From contig NZ_OCTQ01000002.1 of NCBI RefSeq assembly GCF_900232905.1, positions 62,001 to 126,000 of the forward strand: DNA of 64,000 nucleotides, read 5' to 3'. Below, in pieces: positions 9,941 to 18,751 of the stretch (the stretch's first letter is position 1; the number at the start of each line of letters is the position of its first letter). This DNA is from Miniphocaeibacter massiliensis (GTDB taxonomy: Bacteria; Bacillota; Clostridia; Tissierellales; Peptoniphilaceae). A program made the translations under genes and the position numbers. Below the pieces are notes generated by a model, which had not been told where the DNA came from, did no database searches, and worked only from the letters and a program-made list of their open reading frames with translations.

Positions 9941-10570
9941 ATGCGAAAATTTGAAATTATTCAAAGGATAGAAAAAGTAGGTGTAGTTGCAGTAATTAGA
10001 GCTTCAAATAGTGAAGAAGCAAAAAGAATTGCTCTTGCTTGTATGAACGGTGGAGTAGATGCTATAGAAATTACATATACTGTACCTGGTGCAAATAAAG
10101 TAATAGAAGATTTAACTAATGAATTTGGTGATAATTTACTAGTAGGGGCTGGTACTGTTTTAGATAGCGAAACAGCCAGAGCAGCTATTTTATCTGGAGC
10201 TAAATATGTTGTTAGTCCAGCATTTGATTTAGATACTGCTAAATTATGTAATAGGTATCAAATTCCATATATGCCTGGTTGTATGACTATAACAGAAATT
10301 ATAACTGCTATGGAAGCTGGTGCAGATATTATTAAAGTTTTCCCAGGAAGTGCTTTTGGTCCAAACTTTATAAAAGCAATTAAAGGCCCACTACCTCAAG
10401 CTATATTAATGCCTACTGGTGGAGTTAGTTTAGAAAACGTTGATAAATGGATTAAAAACGGCTGTGTAGCAGTTGGTGTTGGTGGTAATTTAACCAAAGG
10501 TTCAAGTGAAGATATGACAAATGCTGCAAAAGAATTTGTTGAAAAAGTAAAAGAAGCTAGAAAAAAATAA
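9941..10570 (+). CDS. kdgA: KDPG/KHG aldolase
   Basis: Cleaves 2-keto-3-deoxy-6-phosphogluconate to pyruvate and glyceraldehyde-3-phosphate (Eda family, class I aldolase). The Schiff-base lysine is in the DIIKVFPGS segment, and the phosphate/carboxylate motifs VAVIRASNS and PTGGVS are present. An open frame extends back to an ATG at 9914, but that codon lies inside the operator palindrome and has no ribosome site. The ATG at 9941 has AGGAGG eight bases upstream, giving 209 residues. It is followed after 13 bp by KDG kinase, so the pair forms the lower half of a hexuronate or pectin-sugar route. Confidence 0.93.
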   Translation: MRKFEIIQRIEKVGVVAVIRASNSEEAKRIALACMNGGVDAIEITYTVPGANKVIEDLTNEFGDNLLVGAGTVLDSETARAAILSGAKYVVSPAFDLDTAKLCNRYQIPYMPGCMTITEIITAMEAGADIIKVFPGSAFGPNFIKAIKGPLPQAILMPTGGVSLENVDKWIKNGCVAVGVGGNLTKGSSEDMTNAAKEFVEKVKEARKK

Positions 10571-10583
10571 TTGGAGGTAAATA

Positions 10584-11606
10584 ATGGCAAAAATTGTTAC
10601 TTTAGGAGAAATAATGTTAAGATTATCTACTCCTGGATATAAAAGATTTGTACAATCTGAATCATTTGATGTAAATTACGGTGGTGGTGAAGCTAATGTT
10701 GCCGTTTCTTTAGCAAATTATGGTCATGATGCTTATTTTGCATCAAAGTTACCAAATAATCCAATAGGTCAAGCTGCTATAAATAGTTTAAGAAGATATG
10801 GTGTTCATACAGATTATATTGCTAGAGGTGGAAATAGAGTTGGTATATATTTTTTAGAAACAGGTGCTTCTATGAGGCCTTCAAAAGTAGTATATGATAG
10901 AGCTAATTCATCCATTAGTGAAGCTACTATAAATGATTTTAATTTTAATGAAATATTTAAAGGTGCTAAATGGTTCCATTTTTCAGGAATTACTCCAGCT
11001 CTTAGTGAAGAAGCTGCTATATTAACAGAAGCTGCTTGTAAAGCTGCAAAAGCTAATGGTGTTACCGTTTCTGTAGATTTAAACTACAGAAAAAATCTAT
11101 GGTCTCCTGAAGAAGCTCAAAAAGTTATGACTAATTTAATGCAGTATGTTGATGTTTGTATTGGAAATGAAGAAGATGCTGAACTTACACTAGGTTTTAA
11201 ACCTGGCGATACAAATGTTACAACTGGTGAACTAGAGTTAAGTGGATATCAAAATATTTTTAAACAAATGATAGATAAGTTCGGTTTCAAATTAGTAGTA
11301 AGTTCTTTAAGAGAATCCTATTCTGCTTCTGATAATGGATGGTCAGCTTGTGCATATGATGGTAATGAATTCTATAGAACTAAGAGATATGATGTAAGAA
11401 TCGTAGATAGAGTTGGTGGAGGAGATTCTTTTGCTTCTGGAACTATACATGGATTATTAGAAGGTAAAAATTTTAAAGATGCTCTAGAATTCGGTGTAGC
11501 TGCTTCAGCATTAAAGCATACAATAAACGGAGACTTTAATTTAGTTACTGCAGATGAAGTTGAAACCTTAGTTGGTGGAGATGCTTCTGGAAGAGTACAA
11601 AGATAA
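10584..11606 (+). CDS. kdgK: 2-dehydro-3-deoxygluconokinase (PfkB family)
   Basis: ATP-dependent kinase making KDPG from 2-keto-3-deoxygluconate, the substrate for the upstream aldolase. The 340 residues show the PfkB N-terminal signature (NYGGGEANVAVSLA) and the C-terminal signature with the catalytic Asp and anion hole (DRVGGGDSFASG). PfkB assignments are substrate-ambiguous on sequence alone; the pairing with kdgA and the divergent IclR regulator supports KDG. GGAGG lies 8 bp before ATG. Ends at a strong terminator. Confidence 0.92.
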   Translation: MAKIVTLGEIMLRLSTPGYKRFVQSESFDVNYGGGEANVAVSLANYGHDAYFASKLPNNPIGQAAINSLRRYGVHTDYIARGGNRVGIYFLETGASMRPSKVVYDRANSSISEATINDFNFNEIFKGAKWFHFSGITPALSEEAAILTEAACKAAKANGVTVSVDLNYRKNLWSPEEAQKVMTNLMQYVDVCIGNEEDAELTLGFKPGDTNVTTGELELSGYQNIFKQMIDKFGFKLVVSSLRESYSASDNGWSACAYDGNEFYRTKRYDVRIVDRVGGGDSFASGTIHGLLEGKNFKDALEFGVAASALKHTINGDFNLVTADEVETLVGGDASGRVQR

Positions 11607-11658
11607 TTTAAAATTCCAAAAATAATACAAATAAATTTTCAGACTAATGTTTGGAAAA

Positions 11659-11697
11659 GAAAAAGAAGAAAGCAATGCTTTCTTCTTTTTCTTTTTT
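11659..11697 (+). terminator. Terminator of kdgA-kdgK
   Basis: Perfect 15-bp stem (GAAAAAGAAGAAAGC and complement), 3-base loop, then T-run. Confidence 0.92.
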
Positions 11698-11773
11698 ACT
11701 AATTAATAAATTTTGAATCATATATAATATCTGATAATATTATATAATAAAGTTTTAACCTTAGGAGAAAATT

Positions 11774-12832
11774 ATGTATGATGTAGTTATAATAGGTGGT
11801 GGACCTGCTGGATCTACTTTAGCTAGAGAATTACCTAAAACCTTAAAAATTGCTATAATAGACAAAAAAATTATAAATGATAAAAATAGTACTACTAGTT
11901 TTAAAAAATGCTGTGGAGGACTACTTGCACCTGATGCTCAAGAAAATCTTGCAAAATTTGGTTATGGATTTCCAAAAGAAATTTTAGTTAATCCTCAAAT
12001 ATTCGCTGTAGAAACTATAGATTTAAAAGAAAATATAACTAGATTTTATCAACGTTCATATTTAAATTTTAATAGACATTATTTTGATTTATGGCTTATG
12101 TCTTTAATACCAAATAATGTTGATGTAATAGATAATTCCAGAGTTACTTCTCTTATTAAAAATAAAGATAGTTTTTTAATTAGTTATATAGAAAACGGTG
12201 CTGAAAAAACTATTGCTTCAAAATATATAGTTGGTGCTGAAGGTGCTAATTCTATTGTTAGAAAAACTTTTTTTAAAACATCAATAAGACAGTACATAGC
12301 TATACAAAAAAGTTATATTGCTAAAGACAAAACTCCATACTATATTTGTTTTTTTGATAATAGCATAACTGATTGTTATGGTTGGATAAATGTAAAAGAT
12401 GATTTAATTCAATTAGGGGTCGCTCTACCTAAAAAACATTCTAGAGAAAACTTTGATAAAATAGAAGATATTTTTATAAAAAGAGGTTTTCCTTTTGAAA
12501 ACCCTATACATACCGAATCCTGTCTTGTTAATCGTCCTAAATCACTCAAAGAATTAGAAATTGGAAGAGAAAATATATTTTTAATTGGAGAAGCTGCTGG
12601 TTTCATATCTACAAGTTCCCTTGAAGGAATTAGCTTTGCAATGGAATCTGCTTATAGGCTAGCTAAATCTTTTACGCAAAGTGAAGATGTTTATACTAAT
12701 TATAGGAAAAATGTTCGAAAACTCAAATTAAAAGTATTAAAAAAATTAATTAAAACTCCCTTTATTTACAACCCATTTTTAAGAAAATTAATTATGAAAA
12801 GTGGAGTTACATCTTTAAAATTATATAAATAA
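11774..12832 (+). CDS. FAD-dependent oxidoreductase, geranylgeranyl reductase-like
   Basis: 352 residues. N-terminal dinucleotide fold with GGGPAGSTLARELP (about 8-21), a CCGGLLAPDAQ segment characteristic of the geranylgeranyl-reductase/protochlorophyllide-type flavoprotein family, and a second FAD block ENIFLIGEAAGFIS (about 270). No membrane helix. Related enzymes reduce isoprenoid chains or act as generic FAD monooxygenase-like reductases; the substrate here is unknown. The gene stands alone, with its own AGGAGA site, between two terminators, so context does not help. Confidence 0.8.
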   Translation: MYDVVIIGGGPAGSTLARELPKTLKIAIIDKKIINDKNSTTSFKKCCGGLLAPDAQENLAKFGYGFPKEILVNPQIFAVETIDLKENITRFYQRSYLNFNRHYFDLWLMSLIPNNVDVIDNSRVTSLIKNKDSFLISYIENGAEKTIASKYIVGAEGANSIVRKTFFKTSIRQYIAIQKSYIAKDKTPYYICFFDNSITDCYGWINVKDDLIQLGVALPKKHSRENFDKIEDIFIKRGFPFENPIHTESCLVNRPKSLKELEIGRENIFLIGEAAGFISTSSLEGISFAMESAYRLAKSFTQSEDVYTNYRKNVRKLKLKVLKKLIKTPFIYNPFLRKLIMKSGVTSLKLYK

Positions 12833-12834
12833 AC

Positions 12835-12868
12835 AAAAAATCATTTAATTAAAATTAAATGATTTTTT
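12835..12868. terminator. Bidirectional terminator, flavoprotein and malic enzyme genes
   Basis: AAAAAATCATTTAATT and its complement around a 2-base centre, between convergent genes. Confidence 0.88.
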
Positions 12869-12873
12869 GTTTT

Positions 12874-14052
12874 CTATTCTCTTGTAATACCTAATTCTTT
12901 AGCTTTTTTTGCAACTTCTATTGAAACTGTTTCTGCTACTCTTTCATCGAATGCCGAAGGAATTATATAATCTTCTTTTAATTCTTCGTCAGATACAAGC
13001 TTTGAAATTCCTATCGCTGCTGCCATTTTCATTTCTTCCGTAATTTTTTTAGACTTAGATTCTAAAGCCCCTTTAAATAACCCTGGAAAAGCTAATACAT
13101 TATTTATTTGATTTGGAAAATCTGATCTTCCTGTACCCACTACCCTTGCACCAGCTTCAATAGATTCTTCATATGAAATCTCTGGTTCTGGGTTAGCCAT
13201 AGCAAAAACTATTGAATTTTCGTTCATAGAAGCAACCATCTCTTTATCTATAACCTTTGGCCCACTAACACCTATAAATAAGTCGGATTTTGCCATAGCT
13301 TCTTTCAATGATATTTTCTCTTTATTTGCATTTGTTATTTCAGCAATTTCTTTCTGTACAAAATTATATTCATCAATATCATCTTTATTTAAAACACCTT
13401 TTCTATTAAATGCGTAAATATTTTTTACTCCTAGTTGTTTTATCATTTTAATAATAGAAAATCCTGCTGCTCCTGTTCCAGAAACTACAGCTGTTATATC
13501 TTCTGCTTTTTTATTTACTATTTTTAATGAATTTATAAGTGCAGCTGTAACGACAATTGCGGTGCCATGTTGATCATCATGAAAAACTGGTATCTCTAAC
13601 TCCTCTATTAATGCTCTTTCTATTTCTACACATCTTGGAGCAGAAATATCTTCTAAGTTAATTCCTCCATAAGTAGGAGCAATGGCTTTAACTATATTTA
13701 TAATTTCTTTTGGATCTTTAGTATCTAAAACAACAGGTACAGCATTAACATTTGCAAATTTTTTAAATAACGCACACTTTCCTTCCATTACTGGAAGAGA
13801 CGCTTCTGGACCAATGTCTCCTAAACCAAGCACTGCTGTTCCATCAGATATTACTGCTACAATATTACCTTTCCATGTATATTTATAAGCATTTTCTTTA
13901 TCCTTTGCTATTTCTCTGCAAGGCTCTGCTACTCCTGGAGTATATGCTATTGATAAGTCTTCCTTATTCTCTAGTTTAGCTTTTAACTCTACAGATAGTT
14001 TGCCCTTCCACTCTTCATGTTTTTTTAGTGCTTCCTCATATATATTTGACAT
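12874..14052 (-). CDS. NAD(P)-dependent malic enzyme
   Basis: Oxidative decarboxylation of malate to pyruvate. The 392 residues match the short bacterial form without a phosphotransacetylase extension. Visible motifs: the [16 protein letters not shown] tyrosine region near the N-terminus, the catalytic/metal segment around [12 protein letters not shown] (about 165-177), and the nucleotide fold [11 protein letters not shown] (about 190). The cofactor preference cannot be fixed from sequence by eye. Monocistronic, with the terminator shared with the convergent flavoprotein gene. Confidence 0.94.
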   Translation of the reverse strand: MSNIYEEALKKHEEWKGKLSVELKAKLENKEDLSIAYTPGVAEPCREIAKDKENAYKYTWKGNIVAVISDGTAVLGLGDIGPEASLPVMEGKCALFKKFANVNAVPVVLDTKDPKEIINIVKAIAPTYGGINLEDISAPRCVEIERALIEELEIPVFHDDQHGTAIVVTAALINSLKIVNKKAEDITAVVSGTGAAGFSIIKMIKQLGVKNIYAFNRKGVLNKDDIDEYNFVQKEIAEITNANKEKISLKEAMAKSDLFIGVSGPKVIDKEMVASMNENSIVFAMANPEPEISYEESIEAGARVVGTGRSDFPNQINNVLAFPGLFKGALESKSKKITEEMKMAAAIGISKLVSDEELKEDYIIPSAFDERVAETVSIEVAKKAKELGITRE

Positions 14053-14186
14053 TAAATCCCCCCTATTACTATAATTTATAATAATATTTTAATTTTATCT
14101 TCAATAAAATGATAACATATATCTGACAAATATTTATCTATTTTTTATCGTTAAATTATTATAATTTTATAGGTTTTTCCCTATAC

Positions 14187-14216
14187 AAAAAAGAGTAGGT
14201 TAAACCTACTCTTTTT
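14187..14216 (-). terminator. Terminator of metNIQ
   Basis: AAAAGAGTAGGTT/AACCTACTCTTTT hairpin overlapping the metQ stop, with a T-run on the minus strand. Confidence 0.88.
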
Positions 14217-15054
14217 AAAATGCAGGAACTACTGCTCCTTCATATTTTTCTTCTATAAACTTTTTCGCCTTTTCTGAAGTCATAACTTTAATTAGCTTCT
14301 TAATACTTTCATTGTCTTTATTTTCTTCTTTAACTGCAACTATATTAACATAAGGAGTATCATTTCCCTCCATAACAATTGCATCTTCTTTTGGATTTAA
14401 ATCTACTGTTAAAGCATAGTTTGAGTTAATTACACCTGCATCAACATCAGCATAAGCACTTGGAATATTTACAGCTTGTATTGCAGTAAATTTTAGTTTT
14501 TTAGAATTCTCTACAATATTTGCTTCTGTAGCACTTAAATTAGTATTGTCATCTAATTTTATTAATCCTTCTTTTTCTAATAATATTAATGCTCTTCCAC
14601 CATTTGTAGGATCGTCTGGAATAACTATTTCTGCACCTTCTGGAATTTCATCTAATGATTTATACTTTGTAGAATAAACCCCCATAGGCTCACTATGAAT
14701 TTCTCCAGCTGTTACTAAATTATAACCTTTTTCTTCATTTTCCTTAGCTAAATATTGCTTATGTTGGAAAAAGTTAGCATCAATATCTCCACTATCTAAA
14801 GCTATATTAGGCATTACATAATCGTCAAAATTAACTATTTCAACATCTAATCCTTCAGCATTGAAATCTTCTTTTAAAGCCTCTAAAATTTCTCCATGAG
14901 GTGTTGCTGTCGCTCCAACTTTAACTTTTTCTAATTTTTCTTCCGATGATTTTCCTGCAGATTTAGCGCCGTCCTTTTTGTCATCTTTAGAGCCACAACC
15001 TACAACTGTCAGCATAGTTAATGCTAATAATAATGCTATAATTTTTTTCTTCAT
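14215..15054 (-). CDS. metQ: Methionine ABC transporter substrate-binding lipoprotein MetQ
   Basis: Extracellular binding protein for methionine, probably both D- and L-forms as in the family. Signal peptide with lipobox LTVVGC (Cys 20) followed by a charged Ser/Lys linker; then the NLPA/MetQ fold with KVGATATPHGEIL near the N-terminus, NFDDYVMPN, DANFFQHKQYL, and DDPTNGGRAL. 279 residues, normal length. Third gene of metN-metI-metQ, 11 bp after metI. Confidence 0.93.
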   Translation of the reverse strand: MKKKIIALLLALTMLTVVGCGSKDDKKDGAKSAGKSSEEKLEKVKVGATATPHGEILEALKEDFNAEGLDVEIVNFDDYVMPNIALDSGDIDANFFQHKQYLAKENEEKGYNLVTAGEIHSEPMGVYSTKYKSLDEIPEGAEIVIPDDPTNGGRALILLEKEGLIKLDDNTNLSATEANIVENSKKLKFTAIQAVNIPSAYADVDAGVINSNYALTVDLNPKEDAIVMEGNDTPYVNIVAVKEENKDNESIKKLIKVMTSEKAKKFIEEKYEGAVVPAF

Positions 15055-15065
15055 CCTAATCCTCC

Positions 15066-15722
15066 CTATTTCTTATTTGTCTTTTTATTTAAATAATTTC
15101 CAATAACTTGAACAATTTGTACAATTAGTACCATTAATATTACTGATATCCATAATATTGTATATTCTCTTCTTTGGTGTCCATATCTTAAGGCTATTTC
15201 TCCTAAACCTCCACCTCCAATAAAACCTGCCATAGCTGAATAACCTATTATGTTTATAATAGTCATAACTACACCATTTATTATCATAGGTATTGTCTCT
15301 GGTATCATAACTTTAAATATTATTTGTTTATTTGTTGATCCCATTGCCTTTGCTGCTTCAATAAATCCTTTATCCATATCTAAAAAATAACTTTCCATTA
15401 TTCGTGCTACAAAAGGTATTGAGCCTATAGTTAAAGGAACTATAAACGCTGTCGGTCCTATAATTTTTCCTACTATTAGTCTAGATAACCCTAATAATAT
15501 TATAATTAAAATTGCAAAAGGTATAGCCCTAAAAACATTAATTACTGTACTTAAAAAAGTATATATATAATTTGATGGTGATATACCATCCTCTCTTGTT
15601 ATTGTTAAAATAATTCCTAGTGGTAAACCTAAAATAACTGCAATAATAGATGATACACTTACCATATATAATGTTTGTAAAGTTGCAGGAATTACTATAT
15701 CTAAAATCTGATTAAAATCCAT
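15066..15722 (-). CDS. metI: Methionine ABC transporter permease MetI
   Basis: 218-residue permease with five hydrophobic helices and the EAA loop EAAKAMGSTNKQIIFKVMIP that contacts the MetN ATPase. Its ATG overlaps the metN stop by one base (TAATG), indicating coupled translation. It forms the MetN2I2 importer with its neighbours. Confidence 0.94.
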   Translation of the reverse strand: MDFNQILDIVIPATLQTLYMVSVSSIIAVILGLPLGIILTITREDGISPSNYIYTFLSTVINVFRAIPFAILIIILLGLSRLIVGKIIGPTAFIVPLTIGSIPFVARIMESYFLDMDKGFIEAAKAMGSTNKQIIFKVMIPETIPMIINGVVMTIINIIGYSAMAGFIGGGGLGEIALRYGHQRREYTILWISVILMVLIVQIVQVIGNYLNKKTNKK

Positions 15723-16726
15723 TATAGTACCTCCGCCTTTACATTTTTTTCTTCAAGATAATCTAGTACCTTTCCTATTTCTTGGTTATCTCCTGTTACT
15801 TCCACAATCATATAACCTATGGATTTGTCTGTTACTTTGTTTATCTTACCTTGAATCAAATTAATTGAAGTATTATATTTTTTTACAATTTCACTTAATA
15901 CTGGCTCTTTTGAAGTGTTATTATCGTAAGTTAATCTTATAAGTTTTCCTTTAAAGTCATTTTTGTTAATTAAGAAATCTTCATCTGACTCTTGCAAGTT
16001 TTCTATAAATGACAATGTTCTCTTATTCTTTGGATTTCTAAATAATTCTTCAACAGTATTTTCTTCTATAATTTTTCCATTCTCCATAACTGCAATTCTG
16101 TCGCAAATATCTTTAGCAACTTCCATTTGATGTGTAATCATAATAATAGTCATTCCTAATTCTTTTACTATCTTTTTTAAAAGTTCTAGTATTTGCTTAG
16201 TATTAGCTGGGTCAAGTGCTGAAGTTCCTTCGTCACTTAATAGTAGCTTAGGTGATGTTGCTATTGCTCTAGCTATTGCAACCCTCTGTTTTTGTCCACC
16301 AGATATTTCTGATGGGTAAGCATTTTTTTTATCCACTAAATCTACAAACTCCAAAAGTTCATTTACCCTTGTATCTATTTTTTCTTTATCCATTTTTAAT
16401 AATTCTAATGGATATGCTATATTTTTATAAACCGTTTTTTGCTCAAATAAATTAAACGATTGGAAAATCATTCCTATGTCTTTTCTTTCCTCTAATAGCT
16501 CTTTTTGATTTAATGATGTAATAATTTTATCGTCAATTTTAATAGATCCCGATGTTGGTTCTTCAAGTCTATTTAAACATCTTATTAAAGTTGATTTACC
16601 TGCTCCACTTAATCCAATTATTCCATAAATTTCACCTTGTGCAACAGAAAATGATACACTATTTACCGCTTTAAAGATTTTATTTTCAACTTTAAATTCT
16701 TTTACAAGATCTTTAACTTCTACCAT
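15722..16726 (-). CDS. metN: Methionine ABC transporter ATP-binding protein MetN
   Basis: 334 residues: ABC ATPase domain (Walker A GLSGAGKST, about 38-46; signature SGGQKQRVAIARA; Walker B LLLSDEGTSALDP) followed by the C-terminal NIL regulatory domain (about 255-334), which binds methionine and causes trans-inhibition of uptake. First gene of the operon. The leader holds no S-box or T-box. Instead it has a consensus promoter whose -10 is centred in an inverted repeat, and a U-tailed hairpin just before the ribosome site. Confidence 0.95.
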   Translation of the reverse strand: MVEVKDLVKEFKVENKIFKAVNSVSFSVAQGEIYGIIGLSGAGKSTLIRCLNRLEEPTSGSIKIDDKIITSLNQKELLEERKDIGMIFQSFNLFEQKTVYKNIAYPLELLKMDKEKIDTRVNELLEFVDLVDKKNAYPSEISGGQKQRVAIARAIATSPKLLLSDEGTSALDPANTKQILELLKKIVKELGMTIIMITHQMEVAKDICDRIAVMENGKIIEENTVEELFRNPKNKRTLSFIENLQESDEDFLINKNDFKGKLIRLTYDNNTSKEPVLSEIVKKYNTSINLIQGKINKVTDKSIGYMIVEVTGDNQEIGKVLDYLEEKNVKAEVL

Positions 16727-16744
16727 TGTTCCTCCAATATATAA

Positions 16745-16770
16745 AAAATTTCTCTAATTAGAGAAATTTT
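16745..16770 (-). terminator. Possible attenuator hairpin in the metN leader
   Basis: AAAATTTCTC/GAGAAATTTT stem around TAATTA, followed on the minus strand by TTTTTTAT and, about 10 bases later, by the metN ribosome site. It lies between the metN promoter and metN, so as an intrinsic terminator it would attenuate the operon. A competing antiterminator is not obvious. Confidence 0.55.
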
Positions 16771-16807
16771 ATACACATAATTTTCGCAAAATATTTTAAT
16801 AACTTTA

Positions 16808-16841
16808 ACCTTAAAGTATAATAAGAGTATATCTTTAAGGT
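16808..16841. promoter_or_regulatory. Inverted-repeat operator at the metN promoter
   Basis: ACCTTAAAG ... CTTTAAGGT, perfect 9-bp arms separated by 16 bp, flanking the -10 box. Likely a repressor site; the regulator is not identified. Confidence 0.6.
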
Positions 16842-16854
16842 AGCTGTATGTCAA
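16826..16854 (-). promoter_or_regulatory. Promoter of metNIQ
   Basis: Minus strand TTGACA (16854-16849), 17-bp spacer, TATACT (16831-16826): close to sigma-A consensus. Confidence 0.85.
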
Positions 16855-16891
16855 TAAAAATGGGGATTCCAGCTATATTAATTTGTAATAA

Positions 16892-17623
16892 CTAGATATC
16901 AGATAAGTAGGAAATAATTTCTCCTATATCCTCATGAAATACATAATTAGCCATGTTATCATAATCTGTCCTTTCAGCATTAATTAATACAAGTTTATCT
17001 CCCTTATAGTACTTCAAAAAACTTGCTGCTGGATATACTTTTAATGATGTCCCCCCAACTATTAATATATCTGCTTCACTAATTAATTTTACCGCTTTAT
17101 TAATATTATATTCTTTTAGATTTTCTCCATACAATACAACATCTGGTCTTATTATTCCTTTGCATTCTGAACATTCTATTGTATAATCTAATTTTTTCAC
17201 ATCATCAAAACTATAATTTCTTCCGCAATTTACACAATAAAAATCTCTTAAGTTTCCATGCAGTTCTACTACATTCTTACTCCCTGCTATTTGATGCAAT
17301 GAATCTATATTCTGAGTTATAATCCCTTTTAATTTTCCTAGCTTTTCAAGTTTAGACAATCCAATATGAGCAGCATTTGGCTTTACATTTTCATATATTA
17401 AGTTTTCCTTAATATATTTCATAAAATCTTTAGGATACTTTTCAAAAAACTCATGACTAAGCATATATTCTGGTGAAAAATTGGATTTATTCTTTTGATT
17501 ATAAAGTCCAGTTGCAGACCTAAAGTCTGGAATACCAGAACTTGTTGAAACACCTGCCCCTCCAAAAAAAACTATATTGTTACTATTTTTCACTTGATTT
17601 TTTAACTCTTCTAATATATTCAT
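16892..17623 (-). CDS. NAD-dependent protein deacylase, Sir2 family
   Basis: Sirtuin that removes acyl groups from lysine using NAD+. The 243 residues contain GGAGVSTSSGIPDFRS (about 20-35), the TQNIDSLHQ segment, the catalytic His in ELHGNLRDFYC, a zinc site formed by CVNC and CSEC, and VVLYGENL and VGGTSLKVYPA for NAD binding. Class and acyl specificity are not certain. It follows the Nudix gene by 10 bp and is probably co-transcribed with it. Confidence 0.92.
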   Translation of the reverse strand: MNILEELKNQVKNSNNIVFFGGAGVSTSSGIPDFRSATGLYNQKNKSNFSPEYMLSHEFFEKYPKDFMKYIKENLIYENVKPNAAHIGLSKLEKLGKLKGIITQNIDSLHQIAGSKNVVELHGNLRDFYCVNCGRNYSFDDVKKLDYTIECSECKGIIRPDVVLYGENLKEYNINKAVKLISEADILIVGGTSLKVYPAASFLKYYKGDKLVLINAERTDYDNMANYVFHEDIGEIISYLSDI

Positions 17624-17633
17624 TAAATACCTC

Positions 17634-18095
17634 TTACTTCTTATACTCTATATTGACTAATTCACTCTCTCTGTAATAGCCTATTACCTCTTTATATTTT
17701 CCCATATAAATTTTCATAATATCATCCATAGAATTAGATTTATCTTTCATTTCTATAAATTCATCTAAATTCTCCCAACTAAGTCTTCCCTCTTTATTAT
17801 TTTCTATTAATTTGCCTGAAAAAGTATTTGTATAGTAAAGAAGCCCTAGAATTCTTTCATCATTATCCAAATTATACCACTGAATACTTCCTTTTAATTC
17901 TAAGTTATTAATGCATAAATTTGTTTCTTCTTTTATTTCTCTAACACAAGAATCTGTTAAGCTTTCAATTTTTTCAACATGCCCTCCTGGAAATGTTAAA
18001 CCTTCCCATCCTTCTTTTTTTATTTTATCCAATACTAATACTTTATTTGTTTCTAAATTGTGTATCATGCACATATTAGTTAAAATAATCTTCAT
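17634..18095 (-). CDS. Nudix hydrolase (MutT/8-oxo-dGTPase-like)
   Basis: Nudix box Gx5Ex7REUxEExGU is present (starts GGHVEKIES, ends REIKEETNL, about 37-60). Proteins of this form hydrolyse oxidised nucleotides or other nucleoside diphosphate derivatives; the substrate is not clear. The open frame begins at 18116, but those first codons lie in a terminator stem. The ATG at 18095 has GGAGG at the right distance and gives 153 residues starting MKIILTNM. Upstream of sir2 in the same direction. Confidence 0.85.
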   Translation of the reverse strand: MKIILTNMCMIHNLETNKVLVLDKIKKEGWEGLTFPGGHVEKIESLTDSCVREIKEETNLCINNLELKGSIQWYNLDNDERILGLLYYTNTFSGKLIENNKEGRLSWENLDEFIEMKDKSNSMDDIMKIYMGKYKEVIGYYRESELVNIEYKK

Positions 18096-18105
18096 ATTTA
18101 CCTCC

Positions 18106-18147
18106 AAAAATAACAAAAAGATGGATACCCATCTTTTTGTTATTTTT
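18106..18147. terminator. Strong terminator after the 138-residue membrane protein gene
   Basis: 19-bp perfect stem (AAAAATAACAAAAAGATGG and complement) with 4-base loop and flanking A/T runs. Separates the small membrane protein gene from nudix-sir2. Confidence 0.9.
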
Positions 18148-18556
18148 TACCTTTATTTTTTTTATTATATTCTTCAAGTTTTTTATTATAATCTTTAATT
18201 AAAATATATCTGGTATATCTTTCATTTATAATCATACTCATATTAAATATTAATACTGCTATAACTACATTTAAAGCATATTTATTTGGAATATACAGTA
18301 TAGACACAAATGCTAATAATGGCAATAACTTATTTATTATTTCTAAGTATTTGTTTTTCTTAACTTTTTGTATGTAAAAATTCTTCTTAATTATACTAAA
18401 TCTAAAATAAGCAGCTCCTATATAAAGTAAAATTCCAATTATTAAGTATGGTAATCCTAATTCCTTTTTTGCGTATTTATACAAAATAAAAAATACAATA
18501 ACTGTTACTGCTAATTGAATATTAAATGATAATTTTCTTTTCTTTATAGCATCCAT
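18140..18556 (-). CDS. Small membrane protein of unknown function
   Basis: 138 residues with four hydrophobic segments (about 14-28, 34-52, 72-88, 92-108) and a very basic C-terminal tail rich in Lys, Asn and Tyr. I do not recognise a named family. The ATG has a GGGGGGAG ribosome site upstream. The gene ends in a strong terminator that isolates it from the following nudix-sir2 pair, so it seems to be its own unit. Confidence 0.7.
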   Translation of the reverse strand: MDAIKKRKLSFNIQLAVTVIVFFILYKYAKKELGLPYLIIGILLYIGAAYFRFSIIKKNFYIQKVKKNKYLEIINKLLPLLAFVSILYIPNKYALNVVIAVLIFNMSMIINERYTRYILIKDYNKKLEEYNKKNKGKK

Positions 18557-18668
18557 CTTTCTCCCCCCCTTTGAAACATACTAATATCATATTATATTTT
18601 CAATATACTTTTCAAGTTATTTTAAATATAACACTATATTTCTTTATTATACATACAGTATTTCATAT

Positions 18669-18696
18669 TTGTTTTTACTTCTCAAAATGTTATAAT
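18669..18696 (+). promoter_or_regulatory. Likely promoter of cstA
   Basis: TTGTTT (18669-18674), 16-bp spacer, TATAAT (18691-18696), about 55 bp before the cstA start. Confidence 0.5.
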
Positions 18697-18751
18697 ATTG
18701 ACAAAGATATTATTTATAATAATATTTATAATTTTATTTAAGGAGGGTATT

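Noticed and set aside
16727-16891. SAM (S-box) riboswitch before metN
   Set aside because: None of the conserved S-box blocks is seen; the leader is AT-rich and short after the promoter.
18698-18751. N-terminal extension of CstA from TTG
   Set aside because: No ribosome site; AAGGAGGG sits right before the ATG at 18752.
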